A stretch of 40,133 nt of DNA from UBA8752 sp049610565 (GTDB lineage: Bacteria > Bacteroidota > Bacteroidia > Flavobacteriales_D > Sanyastnellaceae). The notes beneath the pieces were generated by a model. It was not told where the DNA came from. It searched no databases and saw only the letters and a list, made by a program, of their open reading frames with translations. The position numbers and the translations under genes are program-made. This document shows, piece after piece, positions 30,401-31,945 of this stretch. The stretch spans positions 1 to 40,133 of the forward strand of contig JBMYZR010000015.1 in NCBI GenBank assembly GCA_049610565.1. The letters run 5' to 3'. Numbering within the stretch: the first letter of the stretch is position 1; each line of letters starts with the position of its first letter.

Positions 30401-31935
30401 GCGAGGGTAACCGGAGAATGGATGAGTCCGGTGGCCGGCGTGAATCCGTCCCCGCTGTCGGAGATGGACACCGACAAGACGAGGTCTGTGCCCTCGTCGA
30501 GGTCGAGGACAGGGGCGGTCCAAACGGCGTCCTCCTCGGTGAAGGTCTCATTGTCGAGCAGGGCGTTTCCGTCGCCATCCAGGATGGTCGCCGTCAAGGG
30601 GTCATTCACGTCTTCCACGGTGAACTGGATGGTGATGACCTGCGATTGGTCGAAATCGTCCGTGGCGATGAGGGAGAACGCTTCGTCCCCGCAGAAGTTT
30701 TCGTTGGGGGTGTAGTTCCAGCTGGCCTGTCCCAGCGCGGTTTCCGTGTACGTCAGCGATCCGCCCAAGGGGGATTCATCGAGGGTCAGGAAGCCGGAAG
30801 AATAGCCGTCCAAATCGCTGAGGGAGAAAGAGCCGGACAAGCTGGTTTCCTCAAGGATGGAAGCGGCATATTCGTTGGACAGGATGATGGTGGGGTCTGC
30901 GGTGCCCTCGACTTCGATGGGGACGTTCAGGCTGGTCATGTTCCCCTCGAGGTCGATGATGCTGAACTCAATCAGGTCCGTTCCAAAGAAGTCGTCCAAA
31001 GCGGCATAGCTGAAGGACACGGTCAGTGCCCCGTCGCCACCGACCGTTTCGTCGAGGATGGAGGGGAGGTGGGCGTTGTCGGCATGCACGAGTTGTACAT
31101 CGTCCGTGCCCAACCCGTCCGGGTCGGTGAAGGTGACCGAGCGGGTCACATATGTGGTCTGTCCGGCTTCCTGTTCCGTTGCGGAAGCGGGCTGGGCAGA
31201 GGCGGTGGTGGGACCGTCATCCACACTTTCGATTTCGAAGGGAATCACCAATACGATGACAAAACCGGACGCATCCGTGACCTCGAATTTGATGGTGTCC
31301 GGACCGTAGTAATTGTCATCGGAATCATAGGTGTAGTCGAAGGCGCTCACCGTGGTCAAGCCTCCGTGGGCCGGCATCTGGCTGATGCTGAACGGCGTGG
31401 CACCCACTCCGTCCAGCTCGTCTGATGCTGTCAGCTGGAAAGCCAACGCCGGGCCATCCTCCTCCAGGATGCACGGGGTCAGCGTGTAGGACTGGTTCTC
31501 CATCGTCGCCAAGGCCGTGGCCGTGCACTCTCCTCCAAAAGTGACGGTCATGGGGTCATTGGTGGCCTGCTGCGTGAAGGCGATGTCGACGTGGTGGGGC
31601 TGTCCGTTGGTATCGTCCACGGTGATGGAGAAACCGTCCGCACCGAAGTGGTGGGGCTCATGGGTGTACACCCACAGGATTTCTCCAGGTGCTCCGGTGC
31701 TCAGCACAACCGATCCGGTCAGGGTCGAATCTCCGTTTTCGATGCGGGCCGTAGCCGTATTCCAGTCGCCGGGTGTGGTCAAGGTCAGGGAGCCTCCCGA
31801 ATCTTGGTCTTCAGTGAATTCACTGGCGTAATCGAGGACATACGCTGAAGAGGGGATTTCGGTGCTGGAAGCCGCGGTGTGGGCCTGCAGCAAGCAGGGG
31901 AAAAGGGAGGAGAGGAGGAGGAGGGAGCGATACAT
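487..31935 (-). CDS. Giant multidomain secreted adhesin/scaffold protein with T9SS sorting domain (10,482 aa)
   Basis: One open frame of 31,449 nt with no frameshift. The chosen ATG at 31935 opens a clear signal peptide (MYRSLLLLSSLFPCLLQA, cleavage predicted after residue 18). The frame is open 90 codons further upstream, but that part has no export signal and overlaps the neighbouring gene. Approximate domains by residue: cadherin-like repeats 25-2040; LamG 2058-2285; C-type-lectin-like domains and cysteine modules 2380-5000, with a P-domain-like segment near 4456-4595; fibronectin-III-like 5345-5635; LamG 5655-5845 and 6072-6285; carboxypeptidase-regulatory-like 6674-6882; calcium-loop/cysteine repeats 6997-7065 and 7507-7782; Ser/Thr beta-hairpin 8179-8282; hydrophobic helices 8379-8439; split LamG 9112-9665; Ig-like near 9842-9892; sorting domain 10405-10482. 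No protease or glycosidase active site was recognised. A role in adhesion or extracellular structure is inferred. The start lies 10 nt after the upstream stop, with no Shine-Dalgarno sequence, suggesting coupled expression. Confidence 0.93.
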   Translation of the reverse strand: MYRSLLLLSSLFPCLLQAHTAASSTEIPSSAYVLDYASEFTEDQDSGGSLTLTTPGDWNTATARIENGDSTLTGSVVLSTGAPGEILWVYTHEPHHFGADGFSITVDDTNGQPHHVDIAFTQQATNDPMTVTFGGECTATALATMENQSYTLTPCILEEDGPALAFQLTASDELDGVGATPFSISQMPAHGGLTTVSAFDYTYDSDDNYYGPDTIKFEVTDASGFVIVLVIPFEIESVDDGPTTASAQPASATEQEAGQTTYVTRSVTFTDPDGLGTDDVQLVHADNAHLPSILDETVGGDGALTVSFSYAALDDFFGTDLIEFSIIDLEGNMTSLNVPIEVEGTADPTIILSNEYAASILEETSLSGSFSLSDLDGYSSGFLTLDESPLGGSLTYTETALGQASWNYTPNENFCGDEAFSLIATDDFDQSQVITIQFTVEDVNDPLTATILDGDGNALLDNETFTEEDAVWTAPVLDLDEGTDLVLSVSISDSGDGFTPATGLIHSPVTLASLSISSDGTTWTISALDNVDGPETITVDVVDDKDNTITWIFPLNIVAVNDGDLSLDPQQADVLEDESNTFSFLFKDPDGIAFDGSNTPLNLTSSTAKGNSTISFGTPYLEGGMFIHPATVDYVSPSDFFGLDTIRFSLTDDQGFASLAELELNVQNTQDPTTFTLTVPDAPHFEDETLSGSLDFSDADGLASPAIDLTQSTLPNHGTLIVNETAEGQATWSYTPANHYFGADAFSIAIVDAFGEVTFATVTLDLIEVDDPLNFTVLQDGATVGQGTDVAANTTVMIPEVQGYEDTELTLQLDLDDDADGLSLPPSITDPVDHGSANLSADGTLTLDPQDNWNGQDSLTVTVEDDNGHLVHIRIPILWSPMDDGPALADPATATVLEEEVTTLNFLFSDPDGLNANSVEYLMLGTNGVGGYIDGGLNGEGQYACSVQYTGAQDFFGADQFQFKITDNQGFETTVNIALTVENVQDDMVYADSQALARNTDEEVAITGTVTASDADGDVTAAFDSPTTALGSLEWTANGNGNFQWRYVPSLDLYGADSFSIVLSDGMGETRTLDYTVDVAPVNDDIHVVLQTITNPDEAAASWQYEAFHSHDDTQATHTSAQLTVAENGAAHLKVTASDPADGIDIQASPALTPPAIAFSTPSYGSLQWTAADGHLQYTPSPEYHGQDEFTITFTDESGFTSVLTLPVLVSGPTNNATTIVSQTNFTATEEVATTLDFELTDPDGLTATAIVHLSSEHGTVSFTSDIPGLEGAYAPGNWSSSSTGDASVAIDETVVLTGGSGEFLSQTEVQLTADGWFAFSTEFTEAESTPGLVTSTIDINGDAVTITSTNGVDMVYGHAGDVLRFTLSGSAGSGTGSSLTVRDFTPPSSSGNFSVSFLPMLDFYGQASIGFCVRDLHNFELDATLTVDVANVQDPTVVYENTYPATPDEDETFSGQFKASDADLLATSNPITASTPSHGTLTPSADNAGEHFDWTYTPNAHYHGAESFTITVTDAFGVEHEETISFDIQSLNDPFVLTLASSAHTNTLDIAGYSMDSDGESLTTTELMVNEDDIIELTLSGQDHDGLNADYLILTTGPANGSQTTIATSNALEYRTTFTPTPEYTGQDALLYTMTDVDGHTVTVEVPINFAKVDDEVTNASHLQGNAYEGLIFTDTLTISDADGLPLTLTDADCLGTASILISDDVDHGTLAVEQSAIDDTHIQLILHYRSNAGSSQNDQFTLSYTDNQCFTHSETYSIQVTALPDMTTFGGTAQHVIKEEETVSKVLTYSDGDGLIQSIELLGTCPADYAAPTGFSIIGQSDTSIYCLSDNAVSYYQARIDAASANGYLATYHSSAELDLFKASAGEAWIGASRQPDQAWTWTTGQTASTLTADLVAADAAHSEVLDASTKFDQFAHLDATGAPAYNSTSAQNTTRRFVLEISKQHCYPHGRFTYTESGQTIQWTYTPDINFVGTDRATFAFTDYQNHVAYRTLSFTMTDVEDRPIYGVNQTRDDYQYETTTTEVYGLDLDAPGTASIQAELGDDDSNILTAALTSATDYEGYYPTEGAVARFSFDNGSLTSSIGSGITLTPLSGQPSMTSDRFATVDKALRITDAPMSVPAALLPSSLSDFSVALWFSLDGPDATRHTLLSNATAGQPNVQMWVENNHLFAQIGNETMSLPFNENIPASVGDWHLAVLSFASDAYAGTTADQITNQARLSLDGQMIQETISSDYLLTSGTIYIGCNEDQSQPWSGLLDELSFWLRPLSKREMAQLHMQVGHTFTVALNNDTQTPKRELSIRDAKWSERYESQSAGGSAYVDEDGQEVEVDGDAVESYDEVGVFEPYWRKTKDGYVQFNSDTSKSKEGYITVDLSITQIDLVGCTDPDACNFDGAHAPQPGISETESNAQLCHYPDANAHSNRCWTEDADALQNGAMSLAVDLNSDGDAFPEYDLNEGKLSPERNGCQDPTACNFDDHATDDYPMFTGWDHLGVSGDSRFFITRDAMARDEAIALATEHGCTLAQLDDENEALMVGFKSNWTEAWTDIPLTLDIEGVGFTLLGSVSGKSYYYSTAANNPRTLEHTRHQSWNRIRRHLVQIESSTENSEILGLLQSAQNAPERLWLGITDRPDAAFGEGQWNHMRDDSGLAADAYLNWVIDPNTLSTPQHVIPWNVDDLHEIYDYGQMVNNTTTTFADLNELDDLTVSAVTLAPGQWLPVDQYGGHFTRSGAFREYKSGAQNPAHLLLEFDYSEVSPGYLNGASANGYTAASGADTLPAIMEMPANLEAECGYPAPLCLDCDPCTYCADTTEAGMELERIHFNYLGETETSHYYVSSIQTTFEELRSEWSLDWSTFASHLIHIDNATENDSILTLMESQNVDRIWLGITDDENYLTQAEDNADADAVASVDDELTDAASEAAGTDVADGADVDADAAESLDLPTIVDGTWVSITDFLPIAYENWDHDEDLSGTDHQFANCDEVDYASYDYAQLWRTNQDRRWHLNAGCDMSTSMDIASPRGAGKWIPMPDHGTLISGAYLAHLVLEYPKSELSLMSGNDTDGNGICNHQESRQCLPSVIETAFETDTVQDVLYIDLNGQATQSLDSTVYLVGTGIYKLLNVPSNRALRMETNSPFIQIFSSTTQHHDEDGFTYHSGTVEIAVTGDFGTNGFQSFNGETLASSGKLHFHYPTDSYNCAGICELDANFNNICDELEGCMEEDACNYNPTAVFPGICVDAEQCTGCMQPTACNYDINATKADDASCLYEDPDNCIFCEDILDGSGQAESQDIDGDGYCDRFEGCTDPTACNYKLTAEDDIDPITLENKNDYQFPNNPHLNNPDAVNGCIYVDYTSTPCGFCSPSENGFGFVINGDIDEDGLCDVFDSDRRIPLRMVYHAGGLGGDSVVFTGPYSNLAFIPFDMAREEYGARTTYSRFSNLQFGQPFDITIQDAGTFDKTFMGMMGGSGNTAASADAISTNAYAPTSVEDVIQSSSEVLSDSWSKFSADDVGFTRTTTEGFTPAMQGEFQALSVDDSGVIILSNLAYDHSDLTDESNYSNISLKVAATGTDAHYGSSSLTPCVDTTGYSFWSTQLPSSTVRPAFCQEFNTLNTQLGTITANLSRAESTTAHPVFRSATFISGNDNNRDYYTLNAKANGQKLTWQEAHDYDYDLFTGGTLSSGAAELSALSDGEINDISLLNNSDEAWLDASLSVTAGIVASDNASNGLLWKWKNTTVENAFPTGHVQSPLLGIDSKGPGTTSNFPLLNGSSSRNGVAYEDLRINNGRAYVRSTSRQNFSKFNAESTFGFIASTSSEQTWVKDYVPGADRIWNYITRNTAGTWSCKTTGESTFYQDWVAGTPPTGHVNGVFKFHNIDYCQLVSDLNSYPKIVSGASNGRQKVTIPSSSIKMVPVGRDGRLYDIHIVGNIFGRWQETGYYLFNRRTLGANQDVSFKYELPSFSAASGGSQPSNAAFEDLDVMGTVYFFLWTADKHTYSWYYNKLREWGVSPGTFGNNSSMEQYVVGDYDWTWGDMWSGMRTQYASEGSAIQLNMDGSGARTNTYTRWNGGEPNNKGQEINIEYWRKGGTSFRWNNEWSSRENHGMVGESSILGGLSQATMVLETVAPADNQWHLVAQSTQFKALEETGSNRRKALFDKPTERLVNPATVTSSLTGTTIDWTPLYETEDNWYYFSNTNMTFAQAERAAAIVGGGLFCNRDAEPGILNTLGSLIPAACWVGLEQQPVNGAYAEPGGGWQWHNNGSGTPSWDPNTPGYPNDAGGNANYGLLQLNGYLVDKPNGAQHKALIQISKEAKAEVAATLTATVDSENGATYLELNPVNGESSDSEPIADLNNSIEGTQMKYAQVTIDASASSNQADLFLEYNAGTADSILMILYQGIPLNAGQNTIRFYESFTEDPNNATVLANLGVDAVYILADDNDFSTHFGTKESLVDWRLHIVDRTPTITHAMQDFKIRFEKSAILNINAVDSLQMNPAHGVYLTDIAVTLSNDTNPSFDPRTLAYELTAPQKPGAVEANIYPFSFDAFSSLTEALATNGELLNGEWTLSVANPDACEDCAVVQFGLTMITPPAIKTGPVRVNTGDFLLQQVQVAGSSAPIATTPHVDIESFEDDIITTLIPDNAGNDPSLTEVQVSYHHTAALLPDHPDLISITQEITTDNSIYNLIQSVDGRLIYLSETPMTFEQAQQDAFLNGGKLITLTDSDLLDTLSSMNCHGWLGHKTTEPNLTDWAPILAAPSMQWSGFGSAISNPASAGRFVYLNEAGALVRTDGTASIHGLFELPTIGTPALRITPMTEDNLLFNIYDLADDKAYVGALLGDRNDDTSLEGLQGYLRKYGKTSDLMRFAHETQTGPDIGALNDVPSGWSQIGPAPDSVGYFVSSALFSSWEAANQAAKLAGGRLATAETQAEIDILANSGSDVYFGLRRHPQSGPWTWVTGAALDLDGLSPWASTATPDDATTPYAVAGSTGWRNVSGSGAFRAVMEKTYSPDLTGTDVYMVPTSSDVIGIRYSSDGAHSIPTVALLEQSHFATLRDNTPYPTPGWTALSSTSQSVANWNVPLLIAPDPTQGEDLMNPQHGRYFAQQSLAASGPTSIDLISGTNHLGNVDLGALWTSDDAGNTLADGLKSALTGTPIAGMNSGDVNIEYHSMQDGHGLWNDGADVATFHVNNMVTDLELVIGGEYDDHILKFELPITAPMFTSTIAEDVAFNGHEAAELGLPFWGVPNGSSAHAMFHIHITKDGDNAPVWDKTFSVTDYPLVLKNCPNLMEDVMAIEFPVSDLNVGTEADFLGGDNLVISAAALWITPARRTMVWSHENNVVPLCTTPNEDFAMKELVVSDTTSTANWTNVDGTPLAYAPVDTLTNSVQLTWNHNADLASSGGRVYLQRRNESQAAFGPEAGWEYIMDIGHILADNTIAEPWADATLFSVDAATLPDNEKDEFGHPIHAKYWVNRDDSPSDGIVDMVQYTDSTLFSSLWGCETVQYRAVQQICEYPAFATDPVTLSILGTIENPWKQTGPFEEGVFVSEGRYPYKVRIEWDNALDLDGNIDQFRLYRRLYEPANPDEDAWEQIFSSEDITWFIDQDLAAGVLYEYRVGAFVDCGGNNYQEFFNPTPYPVGWRSAFGGTTGIVKYEVGTAVDSAYIEVEAQGDYTARNALMLEENEWVRLDLRHHAQMDGGTLDHFPDIHKTDEGEVFTLSQWMRLAKATVTNSPDGKVPLFSMQYIDPTDNREKEFISLWAESSPNNPNKYRFTARQAGRYTPLWDQVGLYTENVEVEYGNFNHLTFTLLNGTPNSGSSTAPMILEIRTHADDAIVEDVQPLTGYVLRGADDDIANYRSEMSAWLWNAAAQGSVACPDPNAVNFEPMEFNGELRYCDYALPSGCTDPFLEYVNYLPYAVYDAGGGELACNYAYFGPGEMVYVDWFTDDTSLPLEYPVMQRKTADGSYEDVHSFRSDLTTYSDRLAAQGEAYPYSMVTMRLDLPSGDYRVIVRDDTDPTNLEADAEDFTGNFAVRSHRQGTDTYLTCLQYLSSEVEQGTYDFSISASHPVAQGTGGINEVMTDLSDAYSVQFRNNKNIILPVNEPNDPLQGLHGDFSIEWWFRTHSPKSGDAFNHGSVLKLTQNAGSDLTFLLSGDDTPSNLNDLRWRVQGSAELNRVPSDATRNEYALDHDRWYHAMLAIRSGHGDGTDAMRLILRNQAEDTTDTFVWNDPVEFYWTESDLDSDIISPIDLTSEVQVKSIILGGADVLIHRVSIWNEFLSREDSHLLAEGDELSRESLTPRDENEMPTTPGQWRDNLLSRHPLPLASLESVLIPDNAGRFVDQMTQRQGHESSETFSVNNLFFDGAMTSDSMMVIDGELLGNADTLSYLALPTVNRRSVRRAPMGESNPGCSRVYNACNFNPFANIFFDCDLSCAGENTTTQEMAAYRMDIDEIRGWEPAIAWDAYQEPIRYIQNIPDPTDPTNTINNPLHETAYKGHEAAKLFFQKYPNPELEGMFLMYDADEGLGSILYDRSRYAADLESWREHHARLYKQTLTQVGTEIQYANSSDPAVNYHGPDETGVYSKVSSLKNYAYSNSTAEGAYAITNIKYDGTGYFFDLKPKKSTGNFEHIFEPAQRTILVGDALQYSENQDFTDKSAFAVDVDVTYLALNTQGDYQLEDGNVIGSDCPVKGVRFKVDGNIAKDTANQDVVSDALGHATLYLSKGPHKIIPVLEDIQDGQTEDDHTFRWAQDPENAIPSLGVSVEVDGATLRDPVTNKAEDTFTFIDVTTRRFIGQVIGGFEMASKAWNDTDRKNTLGKTTFQMVSEEHDEENNTYYLNPTCQAAKITTDPLGQFDVHLLPKFWRLAIHQDTQQLSGHEGSPDLFASSGGFNSFDVEGWLLPTINKPQNWSGSPWVGAFSEHFKVNGSLSDVDYNSLDYYRLDLTALKNNWDQSAEYPGITITGSAYPSDDDTDPVYARKDFIYTVEPTISVAQLVPQQSQTTIDNGNSLINDCSAGDADQDGICDNKDTCIDVDRDGICETGDNSTGTDRCSDLTACNYNATGNPICIYDGDCGAYKNNNVVAIGGSCSDPLNNPVYAIDADVHQLKNNFVGQLDLITTATEAVTASDGSSSLEQHKYWIGTLPLYLAQAIGNNPALFEEEIEATLQHELGSDDPEASSTTEEVINKLVQQPPFPLGYPVMHQNTDYCLALSATERYHAQYETLEAVDIVRPSIGNYSAKIISGMDVSGAEKTINMSDGKTYTYRFTTPALSRGDYLNLQPKRSMSIFLYEGNEEIAVWKPFEFAFGSAPYDNVPGIAKDDIGNSLIGENQFTAMMMGQVNIGDAVPTSGGAVLDFILRDPPGDNSFCSIEQGSSFAFEKEIVTDKERARGYNQNYGAGLAFGSSDGWIIAPMGIGQGNEFNAEAAFENDFEVDRSSTSTQSDGLTLGEEITCNETVSTSDLPLSFFYGTNQDVFYGRTENSIMQVQSTLLLRPTGEAINASMAEFDALFYNDVLSGASCNDCTADADNDGICDAVDTCVDKDSDGFCYCADTDACNYNVKGDVAGVDPCQYNDALNVCGGTCTTDSDGDGICDDAGADNCTDTAYCNYNDPGNAECSGTDTDGDGTCDDVDTCVDVDGDGICEAGDSSADTDQCSDLTACNYSDVANLVCTYPDATGTCGGTCIQDEDEDGLCDDLFASDRDLCFDSNACNWNQNSYANHECIYLSGDFDNCASQMLAYGNCFDLDNPEANSGEDDTPVTGCMDPYACNYDSEANVSATCDYSSCTSSATVNNVSVSSGGGCSYYPRGLWNAYGPNGALAHLPMYKLNNDAATGEFQMTEVRTFNLTWDNNVVVAPTQASYFVKTQYTIENVDIKLLEEARLDEFKSNPNLYQWPDGRASNLPQDTASWKYPEGMFLANNDDQRWYNFHSNWVTEAVGDGHILNPIPGITRSYDTGTEAGVTGGVNSVNYGGTINTANYEVFSVIELTDDDASTTDTFKDLNVSEGNFITIANSSINVSMEATVAIKRNGFLSARIRSISGSGNATGGWIVTVGTTGASQTPTNTLNGLAAAQTGLKGDRVGPGYIFLGNDITQDKVRQLNNEINSWKRILAQNEFDKIAARKFVTNSSYLNVSGGIEDLSDWEEDMEESFYAANNYTLDDFQELTSTTPGMLEDENIWDDADFEPFFISFSGGGLGYTSTIQKTNITSRSTQKTISATENVSNTTGVSVHDGVMGTSLSESWEHTYTETRKNSSTKETSVTYSYTLKDDDEQDFYLVGVIPGRGLDGPIFITLGGATSCPYDPGETAKYTEFFPDLFPGMEPLTENTLTTLQSDTSNSVLQEEPVWALTMPQPTTMQYNTSGSVAPTCASGSSTNGSNWLSDNNDNWKNSGVEGAIAGLSILGVANVATNAVISAAKGNFQGTGILVASMAAMGTINIAAGARGVTWQSDIAQNSTFNFSGCDDPPVSISNKLRSNRIFMPTDMSANLFEQDAALRIQSIGQVQPLLSQLEKPKLSASHTFSNGVTVLDEPIKLPIASGPMDTPLGFTLHMKNEAPYPYGGPSIFMAELNPEQATINAIASLGGSSATPEYLIFPTWSNQVPSGGLVEGDYEIPLVITHSGTIDTSSMTGSIVLSMASVCEPLRVYDEVEIPVEFLPACSDVALGAPLDGWTANIDEFISGPDNHPTDVQIEVEVANKDFTNWTQDPLKDPVEVEMRMGNGDWTKISNVPGYTDNAVVLCANNTFLTDPKFGWNPRTQPAVCNGNFPDGCMGYEGPIMLRAKSQCTTPEIAENEYSPIVVGYVDYVRPEKFGAVLPLDQSYDIGDEMKLRWSEPMETSDMTRSLSPDEVGIRAKQNVDYALNSGGVLMPAEGYVSVPQGPPFDAYMTGLEAGLPGWAASCRLWGGDQTNLGSHPTGVILTQGSTESGAIQFEFVDATTLRVSAISGGTVFSSDDLIMGTSPQWNTQWNNVLIEFRPGGTGGVFDVTASVNGFENYGTVQLVDDDGNELVIASRRTTLGNTWPATAAGSLTWPVQDFKMWSSQRETMLSDLPGMNLTGNELGLQIWLPFNELEGDPMDHARNRAVDMAAEWYDSDRGGSMDFADLHANSLAVPTLVGLNWTPIGTRNTTLEFWVKRGDSDTQESVMAINGTYDPANDINHVGWGVEIDGDGHLYVYNGEQENGIEGVGAPDDTPIQTDTPAEDQASFLKTPQALGMGWHHVAIVRTLDGTVLLHLDGENVASSAAHAHGKLIPAVISLGAKSDYSGGILPCTDLGIKGAVEAESILWDMTDNDGEALPLQDAYPGIALPVAVHRIVSDSTCMLDTIGFAMVNNEPRYVAGCGDWIHEFVDYSEAVSDASLAGPSYADEFGAMQSCPAPPQLPQCTNVAEYVDVAGGLQTITITQSILDAHPNLNLGIAERVPSIELSSYLDATDRTVTLTTELIESNPGLNEDVQLAQTLGFATAANEWTAGETLTVRTIQSSPTCTAPDHFAYGQVNGVAQWIGGCGSLEYTDSSTGDVADLADSTVANGLWVPAMIEAGDDILAYVIANQADVTIPDPNDANATIQQPCTTLDHLTYGVVNGTGAWIAGCNSLVHLDPVTTLEVDLASTTFNNALAQYENCNPSPSTPPGFTSWFSGKLDELRVWNTAFPVEVIRQRMREGVYGYDNLVLHMPFEQQTRVTSTGETLTLVEKNQAYSYAAWDGTSQVGSGGMTSGNDDSSLDQPNTFSAIALVPRGQTGTVVEQNILNAIQTDDAPLIQRKAQQVPGSSDLIADIDWNAMQDECIIELNEAELYKYEDQIVQFTLPEKQVRDDNGNHIEGDEVFQMQINRNPLVWTENSAAIAAELGEELVYTTFIQNEGALPKYFEIDGAPSWMTVSPTSGSIAGGEQIAITLEVTEDIQIGEYSVDFYLKGGIPCGAGAYEGFCYGERFTLDVETSVAPPILEFDPSAFEENMSVVAKFYVNDMASYDDEDIVAAYVGTELRGYAKIEHNVAGQQLAFLTVFYHTSETTTSPATTVEFKVWDASKGVMRALVSTRWPTMDDVIATPVDPMGYGNLFQPLLLRATENIEVSTVLTPGWNWVSLNVKNDDAPISVEAMFQQIPDAMIEEVKNHDEGTFFTSDTWVSGSTVSNVNTHYEVKVKDDPAQEGETWTIRNSGAPANPLETANQKMLKRGWNRLGYVPQQALPVDDALRHLSDMEWAQADEIYTVKSRYDGFAMYAGNGHWIGSLDHMYPGQGYRLYMHATLQDVGSDIGQFEWPLTGSFLEAGTRSDADGADGELSLEENAWYMNVQSMPHSMTSILRLEADAPQAQSLGDELGAFIRRDGQEICVGHARPIDTDHGLLYFLTLYGDAAPQGPIHFKWFSHTTQWSYPALETIEFDANAMLGKLGEPFILHFEKGVEADVIGDGGLVAYPNPFRDELTIHWHGTEQVVELRIEDASGRLIDILDCDHLGAGPCRWNATAAESGMYVIHAITEDRSYSVRVIK
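490..715 (-). other. Type IX secretion C-terminal sorting domain of the giant protein (type A-like)
   Basis: The last ~75 residues show the usual pattern of T9SS cargo tails: YPNPF followed by a short beta strand (ELTIHW), then IEDASGRLID, GMYVIHAI and the basic end SVRVIK. In known systems this domain directs a Sec-exported protein through the outer-membrane type IX translocon, after which it is removed and the protein is attached to the cell surface or released. No T9SS component is encoded in the window. Confidence 0.92.
2940..4600 (-). other. LamG-like domain of the giant protein split by an insertion carrying three related repeats
   Basis: The first part (about 4600-4140) has LamG/concanavalin-fold hallmarks: TTLEFWVKRG, GWHHVAIVRTLDGTVLLHLDG and ISLGAKSDYSGG. 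The strand that normally follows directly, FSGKLDELRVWNTAF, appears only at about 3060-3010. The roughly 1.1 kb between them encodes three copies of a pattern like TxDHxxYGxVNGxxxWIxGCxSL, at about 4015-3900, 3515-3420 and 3255-3165, with two conserved cysteines each. The fold of the insert is not recognised. LamG domains usually bind glycans or proteins. Confidence 0.7.
6615..7400 (-). other. Ser/Thr-rich beta-hairpin and hydrophobic helix region in the giant protein
   Basis: Minus-strand residues about 8179-8282 contain two Ser/Thr-rich stretches with alternating polar and apolar residues (for example SRSTQKTISATENVSNTTG and STKETSVTYSYTL), joined by a glycine-containing turn. They lead into LKDDDEQDFYLVGV and GGATSCPYDPGE. 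About 100 residues later come two small-residue-rich hydrophobic segments, AIAGLSILGVANVATNAVI and GILVASMAAMGTINIAAG. The DDDxxDFYLV...TSCPxxPG arrangement resembles, from memory, an uncharacterised region of other very large secreted bacterial proteins. The amphipathic hairpin recalls aerolysin-type pore formers, but this is only a pattern resemblance. Confidence 0.45.
8590..10945 (-). repeat. Two clusters of calcium-loop (DxDxDGxCD) and ACNY cysteine-module repeats in the giant protein
   Basis: Cluster one (about 10945-10740) and cluster two (about 9415-8590) alternate thrombospondin-type-3-like loops such as DADQDGICDN, DSDGDGICDD and DTDGDGTCDD with modules of the form C-x-D-xx-ACNY...C. 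The first kind of loop normally binds calcium through its aspartates; the cysteines probably form disulfides after export. About 1.3 kb of different sequence separates the clusters. The two clusters share a 97-bp stretch at 88% nucleotide identity (8974-9070 and 10786-10882), showing an internal duplication. Confidence 0.85.
11290..11915 (-). other. Carboxypeptidase-regulatory-like beta domains of the giant protein
   Basis: Minus-strand segments such as CPVKGVRFKVDG...SDALGHATLYLSKGPHKIIP and FIDVTTRRFIGQVIGG...TTDPLGQFDVHLLP follow the pattern of carboxypeptidase regulatory-like (transthyretin-like) beta sandwiches: a strand ending in G-V/I, then a T-D-x-x-G-x-F/A turn, then a strand ending in P. 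Such domains are usually structural. Detection is by eye, so boundaries are approximate. Confidence 0.55.
13080..15900 (-). other. Fibronectin-III-like and two LamG-like domains of the giant protein
   Basis: About 15900-15030 encodes fibronectin-type-III-like strands: SVQLTWNHN...VYLQRR and KVRIEWDNALDLDGNIDQFRLYRR...LAAGVLYEYRVGA. A LamG-like domain follows (about 14970-14400; EVFTLSQWMRLAK...FNHLTFTLLNG). A second lies at about 13720-13080 (GDFSIEWWFRTHSP...HDRWYHAMLAIRSG...VLIHRVSIWNEFLS). Cysteine modules related to the ACNY type sit between and after them (about 14340-14160 and 12750-12660). The FN3-LamG-regulatory order resembles, from memory, other giant secreted proteins of Bacteroidota. 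Confidence 0.6.
16945..24480 (-). other. Array of C-type-lectin-like domains in the giant protein
   Basis: At least six lectin-like units can be seen on the minus strand, at about 24470-23660, 23455-22785, 20010-19570, 19390-19010, 17910-17540 and 17310-16945. A seventh, weaker one lies near 21010-20755. They show the family's pattern: a Y-F/Y strand, an S/T-W/F-x-x-A helix with A-x-x-x-G-G-x-L (MTFEQAQQDAFLNGGKL; SSWEAANQAAKLAGGRLA), a W-x-G-L/I strand, and a WxW or WNN motif. The unit at 20010-19570 keeps an EPN triplet (19732-19740) and a following WNNEW, the calcium and mannose-type sugar ligands in animal C-type lectins. Others lack these and may bind protein or be structural. ACNY cysteine modules are interspersed. 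The region around 18570-18150 (NGEWTLSVANPD) resembles a proprotein-convertase P domain. Confidence 0.7.
25080..25760 (-). other. First LamG-like domain of the giant protein
   Basis: The minus strand encodes a complete LamG/concanavalin-type sandwich: AVARFSFDNGSLTSSIGSG at the start, LSDFSVALWFSLDGPDATRH, then GDWHLAVLSFASD, ARLSLDGQMIQE, TIYIGCNEDQSQPWSGLLDELSFW as separate strands, ending in LRPLSKREMAQL. All expected strands are present in order, unlike the split copy nearer the C terminus. It sits between the cadherin-like array and the lectin-like array. Confidence 0.8.
25815..31860 (-). repeat. About 16 tandem cadherin-like beta-sandwich repeats in the giant protein
   Basis: Units of about 95-120 residues begin with an E-D/E-E/D-x-x-x-x-x-x-F/L strand, continue with D-x-D-G, Y-x-P and F-x-G-x-D-x-F/I-x-F/I motifs and end in V-x-D-D/N-P. 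Starts fall near 31860, 31470, 31170, 30855, 30541, 30216, 29886, 29530, 29248, 28942, 28561, 28252, 27592, 27226, 26931 and 26601. This is the pattern of bacterial cadherin-like/VCBS-type repeats, whose acidic linkers usually bind calcium and stiffen a stalk. Unit 12 and unit 16 are much longer than the rest because other domains are inserted. Repeats are divergent at the DNA level. Confidence 0.85.
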
Positions 31936-31945
31936 GGTGTTTGTA

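Noticed and set aside
27565..31425. Long plus-strand open frames (27565-29826 and 29884-31425) opposite the cadherin-like repeats
   Set aside because: They are shadows of the repeat array: sense-strand codon bias leaves the opposite frame free of stops, and the apparent repeats only reflect the sense repeats.
25815..31860. Possible CRISPR or tandem DNA repeat in the regularly spaced array
   Set aside because: The periodicity is at the protein level (about 300-370 bp units, poorly conserved DNA); there are no short identical repeats with unique spacers.
31879..31935. Lipoprotein signal for the giant protein (cysteine at residue 14)
   Set aside because: The residue before the cysteine is proline, which does not fit a lipobox; a signal peptidase I site after LQA is more likely.
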